Under the pieces are notes generated by a model. It was not told the origin of the DNA. It searched no databases and saw nothing but the letters and a program-made list of their open reading frames with translations. Of a DNA stretch of 64,000 nt, positions 16,407 through 24,858 are shown piece after piece. Source of the DNA: an uncultured Bacteroidales bacterium (GTDB lineage Bacteria; Bacteroidota; Bacteroidia; Bacteroidales; F082); NCBI GenBank assembly GCA_937906455.1, contig CALCYT010000033.1, positions 1-64,000 of the forward strand, read 5' to 3'. The position numbers and the translations under genes are program-made. The stretch's first letter is position 1. Each line of letters begins with the position of its first letter.

Positions 16407-17483
16407 ATGGAGAAAAATTTTTCGTTGCGCAAGCTAAATACATTCGGATTTGATGTGACGGCAAGATATTTTCAGGAATTGAAAACGATGGATGATATTA
16501 ATGAGTTGTTAAGTAATCCTGAATTTGTGCAGTGCCGAGACGCGGCTAATCATGTCTCCGCCAAGAAAAATCCCCCTATTAGCTGTAAAATATTGATTCT
16601 CAGTGGTGGCAGCAACATCTTGTTTTCCGATGAATATTTTGACGGTTTTGTGGTATATCCCAATCTGAAAGGCATCGAGATATTGGATGAAAACGATGAA
16701 AATGTCATGATTCGCTGCTATTGCGGTGAGGTTTGGAAAGATTTCGTCGATTACACCGTCTCCCGAAATCTCTACGGCTTGGAGAATCTCGCCGACATCC
16801 CGGGAAAGGTCGGAGCTGCGCCTGTGCAAAATATCGGGGCGTATGGTGTGGAAGTAAAAGACACTGTGTATCGAGTACATACGATTGATTTGTTTAACGG
16901 TGAAGTGAAGGATTACAGCAATGAAGAATGTGAATTTTCATACAGAAATTCTATTTTCAAAAAGAGTAGAGGGTATAGAGTAGAGAGCAGAGAATTGATT
17001 TATGCTGTCGATTTCGTTTTGAAAAAGCATGGGGAATTGAGATTGGATTACGGGAATATTCGTAATTATTTGATTGCCAATAATATAACCCATCCGACCT
17101 TGCAAGATGTGGCGGCTACGGTGAAAGCGATACGAGCTGAGAAACTGCCTGAAGTGGGTATTGTGGGAAGTGTCGGCAGTTTCTTCCAGAATGCCATCGT
17201 CACGAAAGATATATATTTGGAAATCAAGGAGTTATATCCCGAAGTGCCGAGTTATCCGGTTGATGATGACAGCATCAAGATTCCGACAGGCTGGCTCATT
17301 GACAAGGCAGGATGGAGAGGACATCGCGAGGGACACGTTGGCGTGTGGGACAAACAAGCCCTCGTCTTGGTGCACTATGGCGGTGGCAAACCCAAGGAGA
17401 TTCTGGATTTGATGAAGAAGATTCAGAACTCTGTTAAAGAGAAGTTCGATGTTGAGATTAAGCCGGAAGTGAACTTAGTGTGA
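16407..17483 (+). CDS. murB: UDP-N-acetylenolpyruvoylglucosamine reductase
   Basis: 358-residue FAD enzyme that reduces UDP-GlcNAc-enolpyruvate to UDP-MurNAc, the second committed step of peptidoglycan synthesis. Motifs: FAD-binding LSGGSNILFS, GLENLADIPGKVGAAPVQNIGAYG, substrate-binding SYRNSIFK, and VGSVGSFFQNAIV holding the catalytic Ser, followed by IPTGWLIDKAGWRG. The presence of the YRNSIFK loop indicates a type I enzyme. Two stretches look inserted compared with homologues I recall: about 15 residues at QCRDAANHVSAKKNPPISC before LSGGSNIL, and a few residues around KSRGYRVESREL, the latter encoded by a gagtagag-like simple repeat. Confidence 0.93.
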   Translation: MEKNFSLRKLNTFGFDVTARYFQELKTMDDINELLSNPEFVQCRDAANHVSAKKNPPISCKILILSGGSNILFSDEYFDGFVVYPNLKGIEILDENDENVMIRCYCGEVWKDFVDYTVSRNLYGLENLADIPGKVGAAPVQNIGAYGVEVKDTVYRVHTIDLFNGEVKDYSNEECEFSYRNSIFKKSRGYRVESRELIYAVDFVLKKHGELRLDYGNIRNYLIANNITHPTLQDVAATVKAIRAEKLPEVGIVGSVGSFFQNAIVTKDIYLEIKELYPEVPSYPVDDDSIKIPTGWLIDKAGWRGHREGHVGVWDKQALVLVHYGGGKPKEILDLMKKIQNSVKEKFDVEIKPEVNLV

Positions 17484-17549
17484 AGTGTGGAGTGTGGAGT
17501 TATCAGTTGTTCAAACTTCGGGACGCATTATAGAAAAATCAAAAATAAC

Positions 17550-18680
17550 TCACAATTTCCTCATCCACAACCTGAATAACCTGTCTGAGACTACGTATCT
17601 TCCATCTTCCACAGAAATTATCTTTTTGGCAGTCAATCCTTTTAGCGATGCTTGAATTGAACTCGTGGAAACTAAATTGTATTTTTTCATAAACCCAGCT
17701 GACGTAATCTCAAAATTTTCATCCTCTTTTGCCAATGCAAATAAAACTTCTTTTTGTCGAACCGTCAACTCCGAAAGAGTATTGATATAAACAAACGACT
17801 GTTTGTTCAAAAGAGTGTCCAAAGATTTGTCATATAGCTTTTGCGTAACTTCTACTTTTTGAGGTGTTATCTGATATAACTCATTCATTATAAACTGAAT
17901 ATACAAAGTCACACCATCAACAGAGTTGTAAGCCGTTTCAACAAACGATTCTGCTATTCTTTTCTTGTTTTCTTCAAACAGTCTTACCACAAATTCTGTG
18001 TATTTTACCAAATCAATCTTTCCAATCTGCATATATGTCGCACTCTGATAAAATGGTTTGTCGGGCGAGTTGAACATATTTACAAGCATATCTTTCTCAC
18101 TGCCGGCAAAAATGAATTTGCAGTTCGGACAATGCTGAATTTTTGTCCTCAAAAGTGCCTCCACATTCTTTTCAGGATAATAGCCAATTTGCTGAAACTC
18201 ATCAATTGCCACAACACAAGGCTTTTCAGATGTGCTTAAGTATCTGAAAATCTCATCCAAAGTTGTCTCCGGCGAGTCAATTTCACCCAGAGAAATTTCA
18301 AAAGTTGGATCTCCAGTCTGTACATCTATCTTAAAACCGCTCCTCAAAGATGTAAAAATATTCTTTAACGAATCAAAAAACTTGCTGCTTTTGGGCTTCA
18401 AACTTTTGATAATCTCCTTTCCTAATGCCAAAACAAACTCCTGTAATGACATGGTTGCGAGTATATCTACAAAGAAAACATTGTATTTTTTTTTGATTTC
18501 AGGTTGTCCAAAACAATGACAAATCAAACCTGTCTTGCCTATTCTTCTATGCGAGACAAGAACCGTATTCCTACCATTTAAAATATTGTCAATCAACTCT
18601 TTACTCTCAGAAACCCTATCACAAAAATAGTGCTCTCCAGCATAGTTTCCTATCACAAAAGGATTGTTTAAATCTTTCAT
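17550..18680 (-). CDS. stand-alone ATPase with C-terminal winged-helix-like region
   Basis: 376 residues, cytosolic. Resembles the archaeal-type AAA/STAND ATPases (PF01637 group): N-terminal NPFVIGNYAG lead-in, P-loop SHRRIGKTGL (43-52), Walker B VVAIDEFQQIGYY (about 150-165), a sensor-like KFIFAGSEKDML, then a helical lid. The C-terminal 90 residues (TVRQKEVLFALAKE ... RLFRLWMRKL) look like a winged helix plus the conserved end seen in this family. The first P-loop residue is Ser rather than Gly. Such proteins occur in many copies in Bacteroidota; the role is unknown. It has its own promoter and no partner gene. Confidence 0.75.
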   Translation of the reverse strand: MKDLNNPFVIGNYAGEHYFCDRVSESKELIDNILNGRNTVLVSHRRIGKTGLICHCFGQPEIKKKYNVFFVDILATMSLQEFVLALGKEIIKSLKPKSSKFFDSLKNIFTSLRSGFKIDVQTGDPTFEISLGEIDSPETTLDEIFRYLSTSEKPCVVAIDEFQQIGYYPEKNVEALLRTKIQHCPNCKFIFAGSEKDMLVNMFNSPDKPFYQSATYMQIGKIDLVKYTEFVVRLFEENKKRIAESFVETAYNSVDGVTLYIQFIMNELYQITPQKVEVTQKLYDKSLDTLLNKQSFVYINTLSELTVRQKEVLFALAKEDENFEITSAGFMKKYNLVSTSSIQASLKGLTAKKIISVEDGRYVVSDRLFRLWMRKL

Positions 18681-18703
18681 TTTTATTATCTTTTAAATTA
18701 TTG

Positions 18704-18711
18704 CAAAGATA
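18704..18711 (-). promoter_or_regulatory. -7 box (TATCTTTG) for the ATPase gene
   Basis: TAnnTTTG match 24 bases upstream of the ATG, with a TTTTG about 21 bases further upstream. Confidence 0.7.
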
Positions 18712-18773
18712 ATAATTATTTTTATAATAATGACAAAAATAATAAAAAAATAAGACGCCATATTATGACGCCT

Positions 18774-19685
18774 CTAAAGAATCAACCCTCCGATTAATTC
18801 TTTCACATCGTTCACTCCTTGTCTCTCACAATATTCCACTATGCCTTTGGCGACCTTGGCGGAAATGGCGGGGTCGATGAAGTTGGCGGTGCCTATCTGT
18901 ATCGCAGAAGCACCTGCAAGCAGAAACTCTATCGCGTCAGTCGCCGACGAGATGCCGCCCAAACCGATGACCGGTATCTTCACCGCTTTCGCCACCTGCC
19001 ACACCATACGCAACGCCACCGGCTTCACGCAGGCACCCGACAATCCGCCTGTCACCATCGAAAGCACCGGTTTTCGTGTCTCAGCGTCGATAGCCATTCC
19101 AAGCAACGTATTAATTAAGGAGACCGAGTCGGCACCGGCAGCCTCGGCAGCGAGCGCTATCTCCGCAATGTTGGTGACATTAGGCGACAGCTTGACAATC
19201 AGATGCTTATGATAAACATCGCGCACGGCACGCACCACCTGCTCAACGCCCGAACATGTGACACCAAACGCCATGCCGCCTTGTTTCACATTGGGGCATG
19301 AAACATTAAGCTCGATGGCCGGAATATCGTCCAAAGAATCGATTTTCGCTACGGCGGCGACGTAATCGCCGATGTTTGAGCCGCTTACGTTAACGATAAT
19401 ATTGGTTTCATAATGTCTGATTCTCGGATAAATCGTCTCAATGAAGTAGTCCACGCCTTTGTTCTGAAGGCCTACACAGTTGAGCATACCCATCGGTGTC
19501 TCAGCCATTCTCGGGTAAGGGTTACCTTCGCGGTGATGTAAAGTAGTGCCCTTGACAACGATGCCGCCAAGCTCCGAGAGGTTGACAAAATCGGTGTATT
19601 CCTCGCCATAGCCGAACGTCCCCGACGCCGTCATGACAGGATTTTTGAGGGTCAAGCCCTTGAGTTTTATTTCAGTCTTTACCAT
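18774..19685 (-). CDS. pyrD: dihydroorotate dehydrogenase B, catalytic subunit
   Basis: 303-residue FMN TIM-barrel enzyme that oxidises dihydroorotate to orotate in pyrimidine synthesis. Class 1B features: ASGTFGYGEEY, the substrate-binding NCVGLQNKG, and ELNVSCPNV holding the catalytic Cys130 (class 1 uses Cys, class 2 uses Ser). The phosphate-binding end GLGGISSATDAIEFLLAGASAIQIG is complete. It overlaps pyrK by 7 bases, and the two subunits form the NAD-dependent heterotetramer. Confidence 0.96.
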   Translation of the reverse strand: MVKTEIKLKGLTLKNPVMTASGTFGYGEEYTDFVNLSELGGIVVKGTTLHHREGNPYPRMAETPMGMLNCVGLQNKGVDYFIETIYPRIRHYETNIIVNVSGSNIGDYVAAVAKIDSLDDIPAIELNVSCPNVKQGGMAFGVTCSGVEQVVRAVRDVYHKHLIVKLSPNVTNIAEIALAAEAAGADSVSLINTLLGMAIDAETRKPVLSMVTGGLSGACVKPVALRMVWQVAKAVKIPVIGLGGISSATDAIEFLLAGASAIQIGTANFIDPAISAKVAKGIVEYCERQGVNDVKELIGGLIL

Positions 19686-20437
19686 AGCAGCCTCTCAATA
19701 TTAAACACAGGTCCTTCCTTGCAGACGCACAGATTGCCTTCTTTGGTGTTTTCCACACAGCAGAGGCATGCACCGATGCCGCACGCCATCTGGTTTTCCA
19801 ATGACACCTCGCACCAGACGCCTTTTTCGCGTGCCATCTTCGCCACGGCTTTCATCATCGGCAAGGGTCCGCAGGCGTATATCTTATTGATTTTCATCGT
19901 GTTCCACAGGCTATGCTCCGTCACGAAGCCCTTCTCACCCATCGAGCCGTCGTTGGTGGTGATGAACACGTCGCCCTCGTTACGGAAGCGGTCAAGAAGC
20001 ATCAAGTCATCTTGAGTTCTGCCACCCAGCAGGAAATTGATATTCTGCAGATAGTTACATTTCTTGGCAAAATATAATAACGGAGCGATTCCGATTCCAC
20101 CACCTATTAATAATATATTGTCATCCGGCTCAGGCATGGTGAAACCGTTTCCGAGAGGCATCACCACGTTCACCGTTGCGCCGACGGGCAGGGCACAGAG
20201 AGCCTTCGTCCCCTCATGTTTCTCCTGGACAAGTAGGTCGAGCGTATTATTCTGATAATCAACATCATGAATGGATATTGGCCTACGCAGATAAGCCTTG
20301 TCGCAGCCATCGACACGCACGTTGACGAACTGTCCGCCGCGTATTTCCGGCAAGGTCGTCGGCGATTGCAGGCGCAGCAACGCAGCACGCCGGAACTCCT
20401 GTTTCCCGATGATGGAAAAATCAATAATTTTTTTCAT
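19679..20437 (-). CDS. pyrK: dihydroorotate dehydrogenase B, electron-transfer subunit
   Basis: 252-residue FAD and [2Fe-2S] subunit that passes electrons from the PyrD flavin to NAD. The FAD domain shows YLRRPISIHD, the NAD domain shows NILLIGGGIGIAPLLYFAK, and the C-terminal cluster domain has MACGIGACLCC plus VCKEGPVF as ligands. First gene of the pyrK-pyrD pair. No TAnnTTTG box is visible in front; a repeat element occupies the upstream gap. Confidence 0.95.
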   Translation of the reverse strand: MKKIIDFSIIGKQEFRRAALLRLQSPTTLPEIRGGQFVNVRVDGCDKAYLRRPISIHDVDYQNNTLDLLVQEKHEGTKALCALPVGATVNVVMPLGNGFTMPEPDDNILLIGGGIGIAPLLYFAKKCNYLQNINFLLGGRTQDDLMLLDRFRNEGDVFITTNDGSMGEKGFVTEHSLWNTMKINKIYACGPLPMMKAVAKMAREKGVWCEVSLENQMACGIGACLCCVENTKEGNLCVCKEGPVFNIERLLW

Positions 20438-20454
20438 GCCATCTTATTCAATCC

Positions 20455-20600
20455 GTCATTTCGAGCGAAACGAAGTGTAGTCGGGAAATCTCATACATAT
20501 AAATGATTCGAATTATTTGATAGGCGGAGATTTATTCACCAAAGGTGAATGCTTTCGCTTCGCTCAGGTCTCCATTCCGTTTCGCTCCAGTTGAAATGAC
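20455..20600. repeat. inverted-repeat element bounded by GTCATTTCGA
   Basis: 146 bases with complementary ends (GTCATTTCGAGCGAAACG ... CGTTTCGCTCCAGTTGAAATGAC, written in two parts) and inner arms gggaaatctc and ggagattt. No coding potential. Same family as 33843-33961. A gtctaa array (20601-20646) follows and meets the stop of the DUF5606 gene. Confidence 0.75.
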
Positions 20601-20644
20601 ATCTAACGTCTAAAGTCTAATGTCTAATGTCTAACGTCTAACCT

Positions 20645-21199
20645 CTACACCTTCTTCGGCTTTTTCGTCGATTTCGTGGCCGGTGCAGCGGCGGCTTTCA
20701 CATTCTCTTTCGGTGCCGTCTTGGGTGCCGTTTTCTTTGCAGCCGTCTTCTTCACCGCAGGCTTCTCGGCCGGCATGTCATCGGCTTTCTCCTCTTCCTT
20801 CGTCTCCTCAACGGTGAAATCAAGGAGGCCTTTGTCGTTAAGAATCTGATACCACAAAAACACTTTTTTCATATCTGATTGATACACAGCGTCTTCGTCG
20901 TAATCAGGTAACACAACGAGGAATTTCTCCCTCAACTCTACCGGTGATGCCTTCTTGGGGTCGAAATCAATTTTGTCGCCCATTTTCTCATGAATGCTCA
21001 TAAAAACCTCCTTCAGAGGCTTGTCCTCGCCTGTTGTGAAGATGCTGATTTCCTCCAAAGAGCTGATTTTGTCGTTTGCGAAAGCGGGCATGCGCTTCCC
21101 ATCTGATAACGACTCAACGATAAGCTTTCCGCCACTATTTGTCGTAATGAGGAAAAGTCCCGGTTTGCCAGAAATGGCCACTACTTTACTTAAATCCAT
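20645..21199 (-). CDS. DUF5606-domain protein
   Basis: 184 residues, cytosolic. Conserved N-terminal domain (about 1-135) beginning MDLSKVVAISGKPGLFLI, typical of the DUF5606 family of Bacteroidota, followed by an acidic linker and a Lys/Ala/Pro-rich tail (AVKKTAAKKTAPKTAPKE) resembling histone-H1-like or nucleic-acid-binding tails. Function not established. Monocistronic with its own promoter; the stop is formed at the edge of a short tandem array. Confidence 0.82.
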   Translation of the reverse strand: MDLSKVVAISGKPGLFLITTNSGGKLIVESLSDGKRMPAFANDKISSLEEISIFTTGEDKPLKEVFMSIHEKMGDKIDFDPKKASPVELREKFLVVLPDYDEDAVYQSDMKKVFLWYQILNDKGLLDFTVEETKEEEKADDMPAEKPAVKKTAAKKTAPKTAPKENVKAAAAPATKSTKKPKKV

Positions 21200-21224
21200 T
21201 TTAAACTGTTTTCTAAAATTTTAG

Positions 21225-21232
21225 CAAAAATA
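21225..21232 (-). promoter_or_regulatory. -7 box (TATTTTTG) for the DUF5606 gene
   Basis: TAnnTTTG match on the minus strand 26 bases upstream of the ATG. Confidence 0.65.
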
Positions 21233-21261
21233 ATATTTTTTTTAATGTAAAAGTCAATTTT

Positions 21262-23112
21262 TTAGCTGTTGAACGACTGCAAATCGGTCAGGCGTTTGTA
21301 AACGCCGCCTAATTCGATCAGTTCCTCATGTCTGCCGCGTTCCACTATCTGTCCTTTCACCATCACTATGATTTCGTCGGCGTTCTGTATTGTTGACAGG
21401 CGGTGTGCTATCACCACCGATGTCCTGTTTGTCATGACCTTCGCAAGTGCTTCTTGCACAAGGCGTTCCGACTCGGTGTCGAGTGACGACGTAGCTTCGT
21501 CGAGGATGAGTATCGGCGGGTTTTTGAGCACTGCGCGTGCTATGCTGATGCGTTGGCGCTGGCCTCCCGAGAGGTTCATGCCGCGGTCGCCTATGAAGGT
21601 GTCGTATCCGTTTTCCATCTCCATGATGAAGTCGTGGGCGTTGGCAATCTTCGCCGCCTCGATGACGGTTTCGCGTGTGGCGTGTTCGAGTCCGAACGCT
21701 ATGTTGTTGAACACCGTGTCGTTAAACAGTATGCTCTCCTGCGAGACTATGCCCATCAGTCCGCGCACGTCACAAATCCTGAAGTCACGCACGTCGGTGC
21801 CGTCGATGGTGATGCTGCCCTCGCTCACATCATAGAAACGTGGCAGCAGGTCAACCAAGGTGGATTTTCCGCCGCCGCTCTCGCCGACAAGTGCTATCAT
21901 CTTGCCTTTCGGGATGGTGAGATTGATGTTTTTCAGCACGTTGACCTCATTATAATGGAAGCTCACATCATTATATATGATTGAGTCTTTGAACTCCGAA
22001 AGCTTCAACGCGTCTTTCTTCTCGACTATAACCTCTTCAGCGTCAAGCACATCGAAGATACGGTCGGCCGATGCCATGCCTTTCTGGAGACTGTAGAATC
22101 CTAATGAGAACGATTTCGCCGGCGAGATAATCTGTGAGAACACCACTATGTATGCTATGAAATTAGCCGCGGTGATGCTCGGCTCGGCATTAGCAATGTC
22201 GGCGGAATTCAATATCAGAGTGGCACCAAACCATATCACTATGGAGATGATTATCGACGACAGGAACTCGCTCATAGGCGAGCTGAGGTCGCGTTTGCGG
22301 TTCACAAATTTGATGACTCGGGTGTATAAAGCGTTCTGCTCGTTGAATTTCCCGCTTGAGTAGTCGATGGCGTTGAATGCCTTGATGATACGCAGTCCGC
22401 CAATGGTCTCCTCAATGGTGGCGAGCAATCCGGCGAACCTTGTCTGACCGTTGAGCGAGTCTTTCTTCAACGATTTCCCAACCATTCCTATGATGAGTCC
22501 GCCGATTGGCAGCAGGACAACCACAAACAATGTCAGACGCCAGCTCACGCCAAGCATATATGCGAAATAAGCGACAATAGTCAGCGGCGATTTTATGAAT
22601 ACATCAAGATAACTGATGATTGAGACCTCTATCTCCTGCACATCGGTGGTGATACGCGCCATGATGTCGCCTTTTTTGTGGTTACTGTAGAACGATAGCG
22701 GCAAAATCATGATTTTCTTGTATAAGTCGTTACGCAAGTCCTGAATGGTGCCCGCGCGCACGCCGACCATGAAATACAATGCCAGATAGGTGGTGAGATT
22801 ACGTAAAAAGAATGCCACGACAAGAAGTATGCAGATGAAAATCAACGCGGTAGCCTGCCCTTTCTGAATGATGATATAACTCACATAATAGTCAAGCGTC
22901 GCCAGCATGGTGTCGGTGTCAAGGGCAAAGTCCGGCTTGACTGTCGTGAGGTTGTCGGGATTGAACAGCAGGTTCAAAAACGGCACTATCATCGAGAACG
23001 AGAAGAGCGAGAACATAATAGCCAAAATATTGAACACCACATTCATAAGCACGCTGAACCAATATGGCTTGACGTAATGAAGTATCCTGCGGAAATTTTT
23101 TCTTTTACTCAT
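21262..23112 (-). CDS. ABC transporter, fused permease and ATPase (MsbA/lipid-exporter-like)
   Basis: 616-residue half-transporter. Residues 1-330 hold six predicted membrane helices of an exporter-type (type IV) fold with the coupling segment FYSNHKKGDIMARITTDV. The ATPase (about 375-612) shows Walker A GESGGGKSTL, Q-loop GIVSQESILF, signature LSGGQRQRISIARA, Walker B ILILDEATSSLD and His-loop IAHRLST. It probably works as a homodimer exporting a lipid or peptide; lipid A core flipping (MsbA) is a reasonable guess from resemblance only. It starts 11 bases after purB, so it is read from the purB promoter. Confidence 0.88.
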   Translation of the reverse strand: MSKRKNFRRILHYVKPYWFSVLMNVVFNILAIMFSLFSFSMIVPFLNLLFNPDNLTTVKPDFALDTDTMLATLDYYVSYIIIQKGQATALIFICILLVVAFFLRNLTTYLALYFMVGVRAGTIQDLRNDLYKKIMILPLSFYSNHKKGDIMARITTDVQEIEVSIISYLDVFIKSPLTIVAYFAYMLGVSWRLTLFVVVLLPIGGLIIGMVGKSLKKDSLNGQTRFAGLLATIEETIGGLRIIKAFNAIDYSSGKFNEQNALYTRVIKFVNRKRDLSSPMSEFLSSIIISIVIWFGATLILNSADIANAEPSITAANFIAYIVVFSQIISPAKSFSLGFYSLQKGMASADRIFDVLDAEEVIVEKKDALKLSEFKDSIIYNDVSFHYNEVNVLKNINLTIPKGKMIALVGESGGGKSTLVDLLPRFYDVSEGSITIDGTDVRDFRICDVRGLMGIVSQESILFNDTVFNNIAFGLEHATRETVIEAAKIANAHDFIMEMENGYDTFIGDRGMNLSGGQRQRISIARAVLKNPPILILDEATSSLDTESERLVQEALAKVMTNRTSVVIAHRLSTIQNADEIIVMVKGQIVERGRHEELIELGGVYKRLTDLQSFNS

Positions 23113-23123
23113 TTTTTCATCTT

Positions 23124-24470
23124 TTAAAAGTTAAAACCCGTGTAATTTTCCGGTGTGATGGCGCGCATCTCTTTTTTAACCGATTCATTGACAGGCAGTT
23201 GCTCTATAAAAGCGTCTATCGACTCAGGTGTCACCTTCTCGTTAGTGCGTGTCAATCCTTTGAGAAGCTCGTAGGCGCCCTCCACCTGCTCGCGGCGCAG
23301 AATGGTCTGGATGGCCTCTGCGACCACCGCATAGTTGTTTTGCAAATCGTCATGAAGCTTCGACTCATTCAAAATCAACTTGTCCAACCCCTTTGACAAT
23401 GAGCTTGTCGCGATGAGTGTATGTGCCAGCGGCACCCCGATGTTGCGTGTCACTGTCGAGTCGGTGAGGTCGCGTTGCATGCGGCTTATCGGCAGCTTGC
23501 GGCTGAGATGCTCGAAGATGGCGTTTGCCATCCCGAGGTTGCCCTCAGCGTTCTCAAAATCAATCGGGTTGACCTTATGCGGCATGGCCGACGAGCCCAC
23601 CTCGCCCGCTTTTATCTTTTGCTTGAAATAATCCATAGAGATGTACAGCCAGATGTCGCGCGACAAGTCAATCAAGATGTTGTTGATGCGCTTCAAGGTG
23701 TCGAAATACTGCGCCATCATGTCGTAATGCTCAATCTGCGTTGTCGTCTCCTGACGTTTCAGTCCGAGTTTTCTGCTGAATTTTGCCGCAAACTCTTTCC
23801 AGTCGTACTGCGGATACGCCACTTTATGTGCGTTCATGTTGCCCGTAGCCCCGCCGAATTTGTTCTCAAACGGCAGTCTTCTCAACTCATTAAGTTGATT
23901 TTCAAGACGTTCCACAAACACAAAAATCTCTTTCCCGAGATGTGTCGGGCTGGCGGGCTGTCCGTGTGTGTGTGCCAGCATCGGCACGTCGCGCCACTCG
24001 ACGGCGAGCTCACGCAAACGCCTGACAATCAGCTCAAAAGCCGGCACCACAAGCTCTCTGTTGGCTTCTTTCATGGTGTATGGCACCGCGCTGTTGTTGA
24101 TGTCTTGCGAAGTAAGCCCGAAATGGATGAACTCCTTATATTTAGTCAGTCCCATCGTATCGAAACGACGTTTCAAGAAGTATTCCACTGCCTTCACGTC
24201 ATGGTTTGTGGTCTTCTCAATCTCTTTAATCTCTTGAGCGTCAGATAGTTTGAAATTTTTGACAATATTTCTCAGCTTACCGAAATATTTTGGGTCGAAA
24301 CTTTCAAGCTGTGGCAACGGGAGCCGGCAAAGAGCGATAAAATACTCCACTTCCACCATCACCCTGGCGCGAATCAGCCCGAACTCCGAAAAATACTCGT
24401 CAAGCCGCTCGACTTTCTTGCGGTAACGGCCGTCGATAGGAGATATTGCTGTCAATTCAGATATATTCAT
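23124..24470 (-). CDS. purB: adenylosuccinate lyase
   Basis: 448-residue enzyme of the fumarase/aspartase superfamily that cleaves SAICAR and adenylosuccinate in purine synthesis. Motifs: SPIDGRYRKKV at the N-terminus, HFGLTSQDINNSA, AHTHGQPASPTHLG with the catalytic His, and the superfamily signature GSSAMPHKVNPIDFENAEGN. Length and N-terminus match the E. coli-type enzyme (456). Start ATG preceded by its own promoter; the ABC exporter follows in the same unit. Confidence 0.96.
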   Translation of the reverse strand: MNISELTAISPIDGRYRKKVERLDEYFSEFGLIRARVMVEVEYFIALCRLPLPQLESFDPKYFGKLRNIVKNFKLSDAQEIKEIEKTTNHDVKAVEYFLKRRFDTMGLTKYKEFIHFGLTSQDINNSAVPYTMKEANRELVVPAFELIVRRLRELAVEWRDVPMLAHTHGQPASPTHLGKEIFVFVERLENQLNELRRLPFENKFGGATGNMNAHKVAYPQYDWKEFAAKFSRKLGLKRQETTTQIEHYDMMAQYFDTLKRINNILIDLSRDIWLYISMDYFKQKIKAGEVGSSAMPHKVNPIDFENAEGNLGMANAIFEHLSRKLPISRMQRDLTDSTVTRNIGVPLAHTLIATSSLSKGLDKLILNESKLHDDLQNNYAVVAEAIQTILRREQVEGAYELLKGLTRTNEKVTPESIDAFIEQLPVNESVKKEMRAITPENYTGFNF

Positions 24471-24499
24471 CTTAAAAATTTTGTTGTCGTTTAAACTTG

Positions 24500-24507
24500 C
24501 AAAAATA
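24500..24507 (-). promoter_or_regulatory. -7 box (TATTTTTG) for purB
   Basis: TAnnTTTG match on the minus strand 30 bases upstream of the purB ATG. Confidence 0.65.
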
Positions 24508-24858
24508 AGAATAAATCCTTTATATTTGAAAAATAAATTTTTTCAGAAATCGACAGCAGCCTCTTGTATTGGATTTACATATTTGATTTTTATTGCGATA
24601 ATATACTATAACACCCGCATTATATCAAATTTATCCACATATTATATCAATTATCAGATGATTTTATAATAATAATTCGACATGATTAAAATAATTGTGG
24701 TGAACGAAATATTTACGGGAGTCGTTTTCGGCCAATTTTGTCATAAAGAAAAATCTATGCCGACAATGTTGCTATGATATGAAAATTTTTTGTAATTTCG
24801 CATCACGATTTTTCAGTTGTCAAGACATTTGTAAAAACGACATAAAACATTGATAATC
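24508..24858. other. AT-rich intergenic region between purB and lpdA
   Basis: About 350 bases, very AT-rich, with no convincing gene. The only regulatory candidate is TAATTTCG at 24793-24800, one mismatch from TAnnTTTG, in the right place for lpdA. A 62-codon TTG-started frame here has no supporting signal. Confidence 0.5.

Noticed and set aside
24481..24669. 62-codon plus-strand frame in the purB-lpdA gap
   Set aside because: Very AT-rich, non-ATG start, no ribosome-binding context and overlap with the purB promoter.
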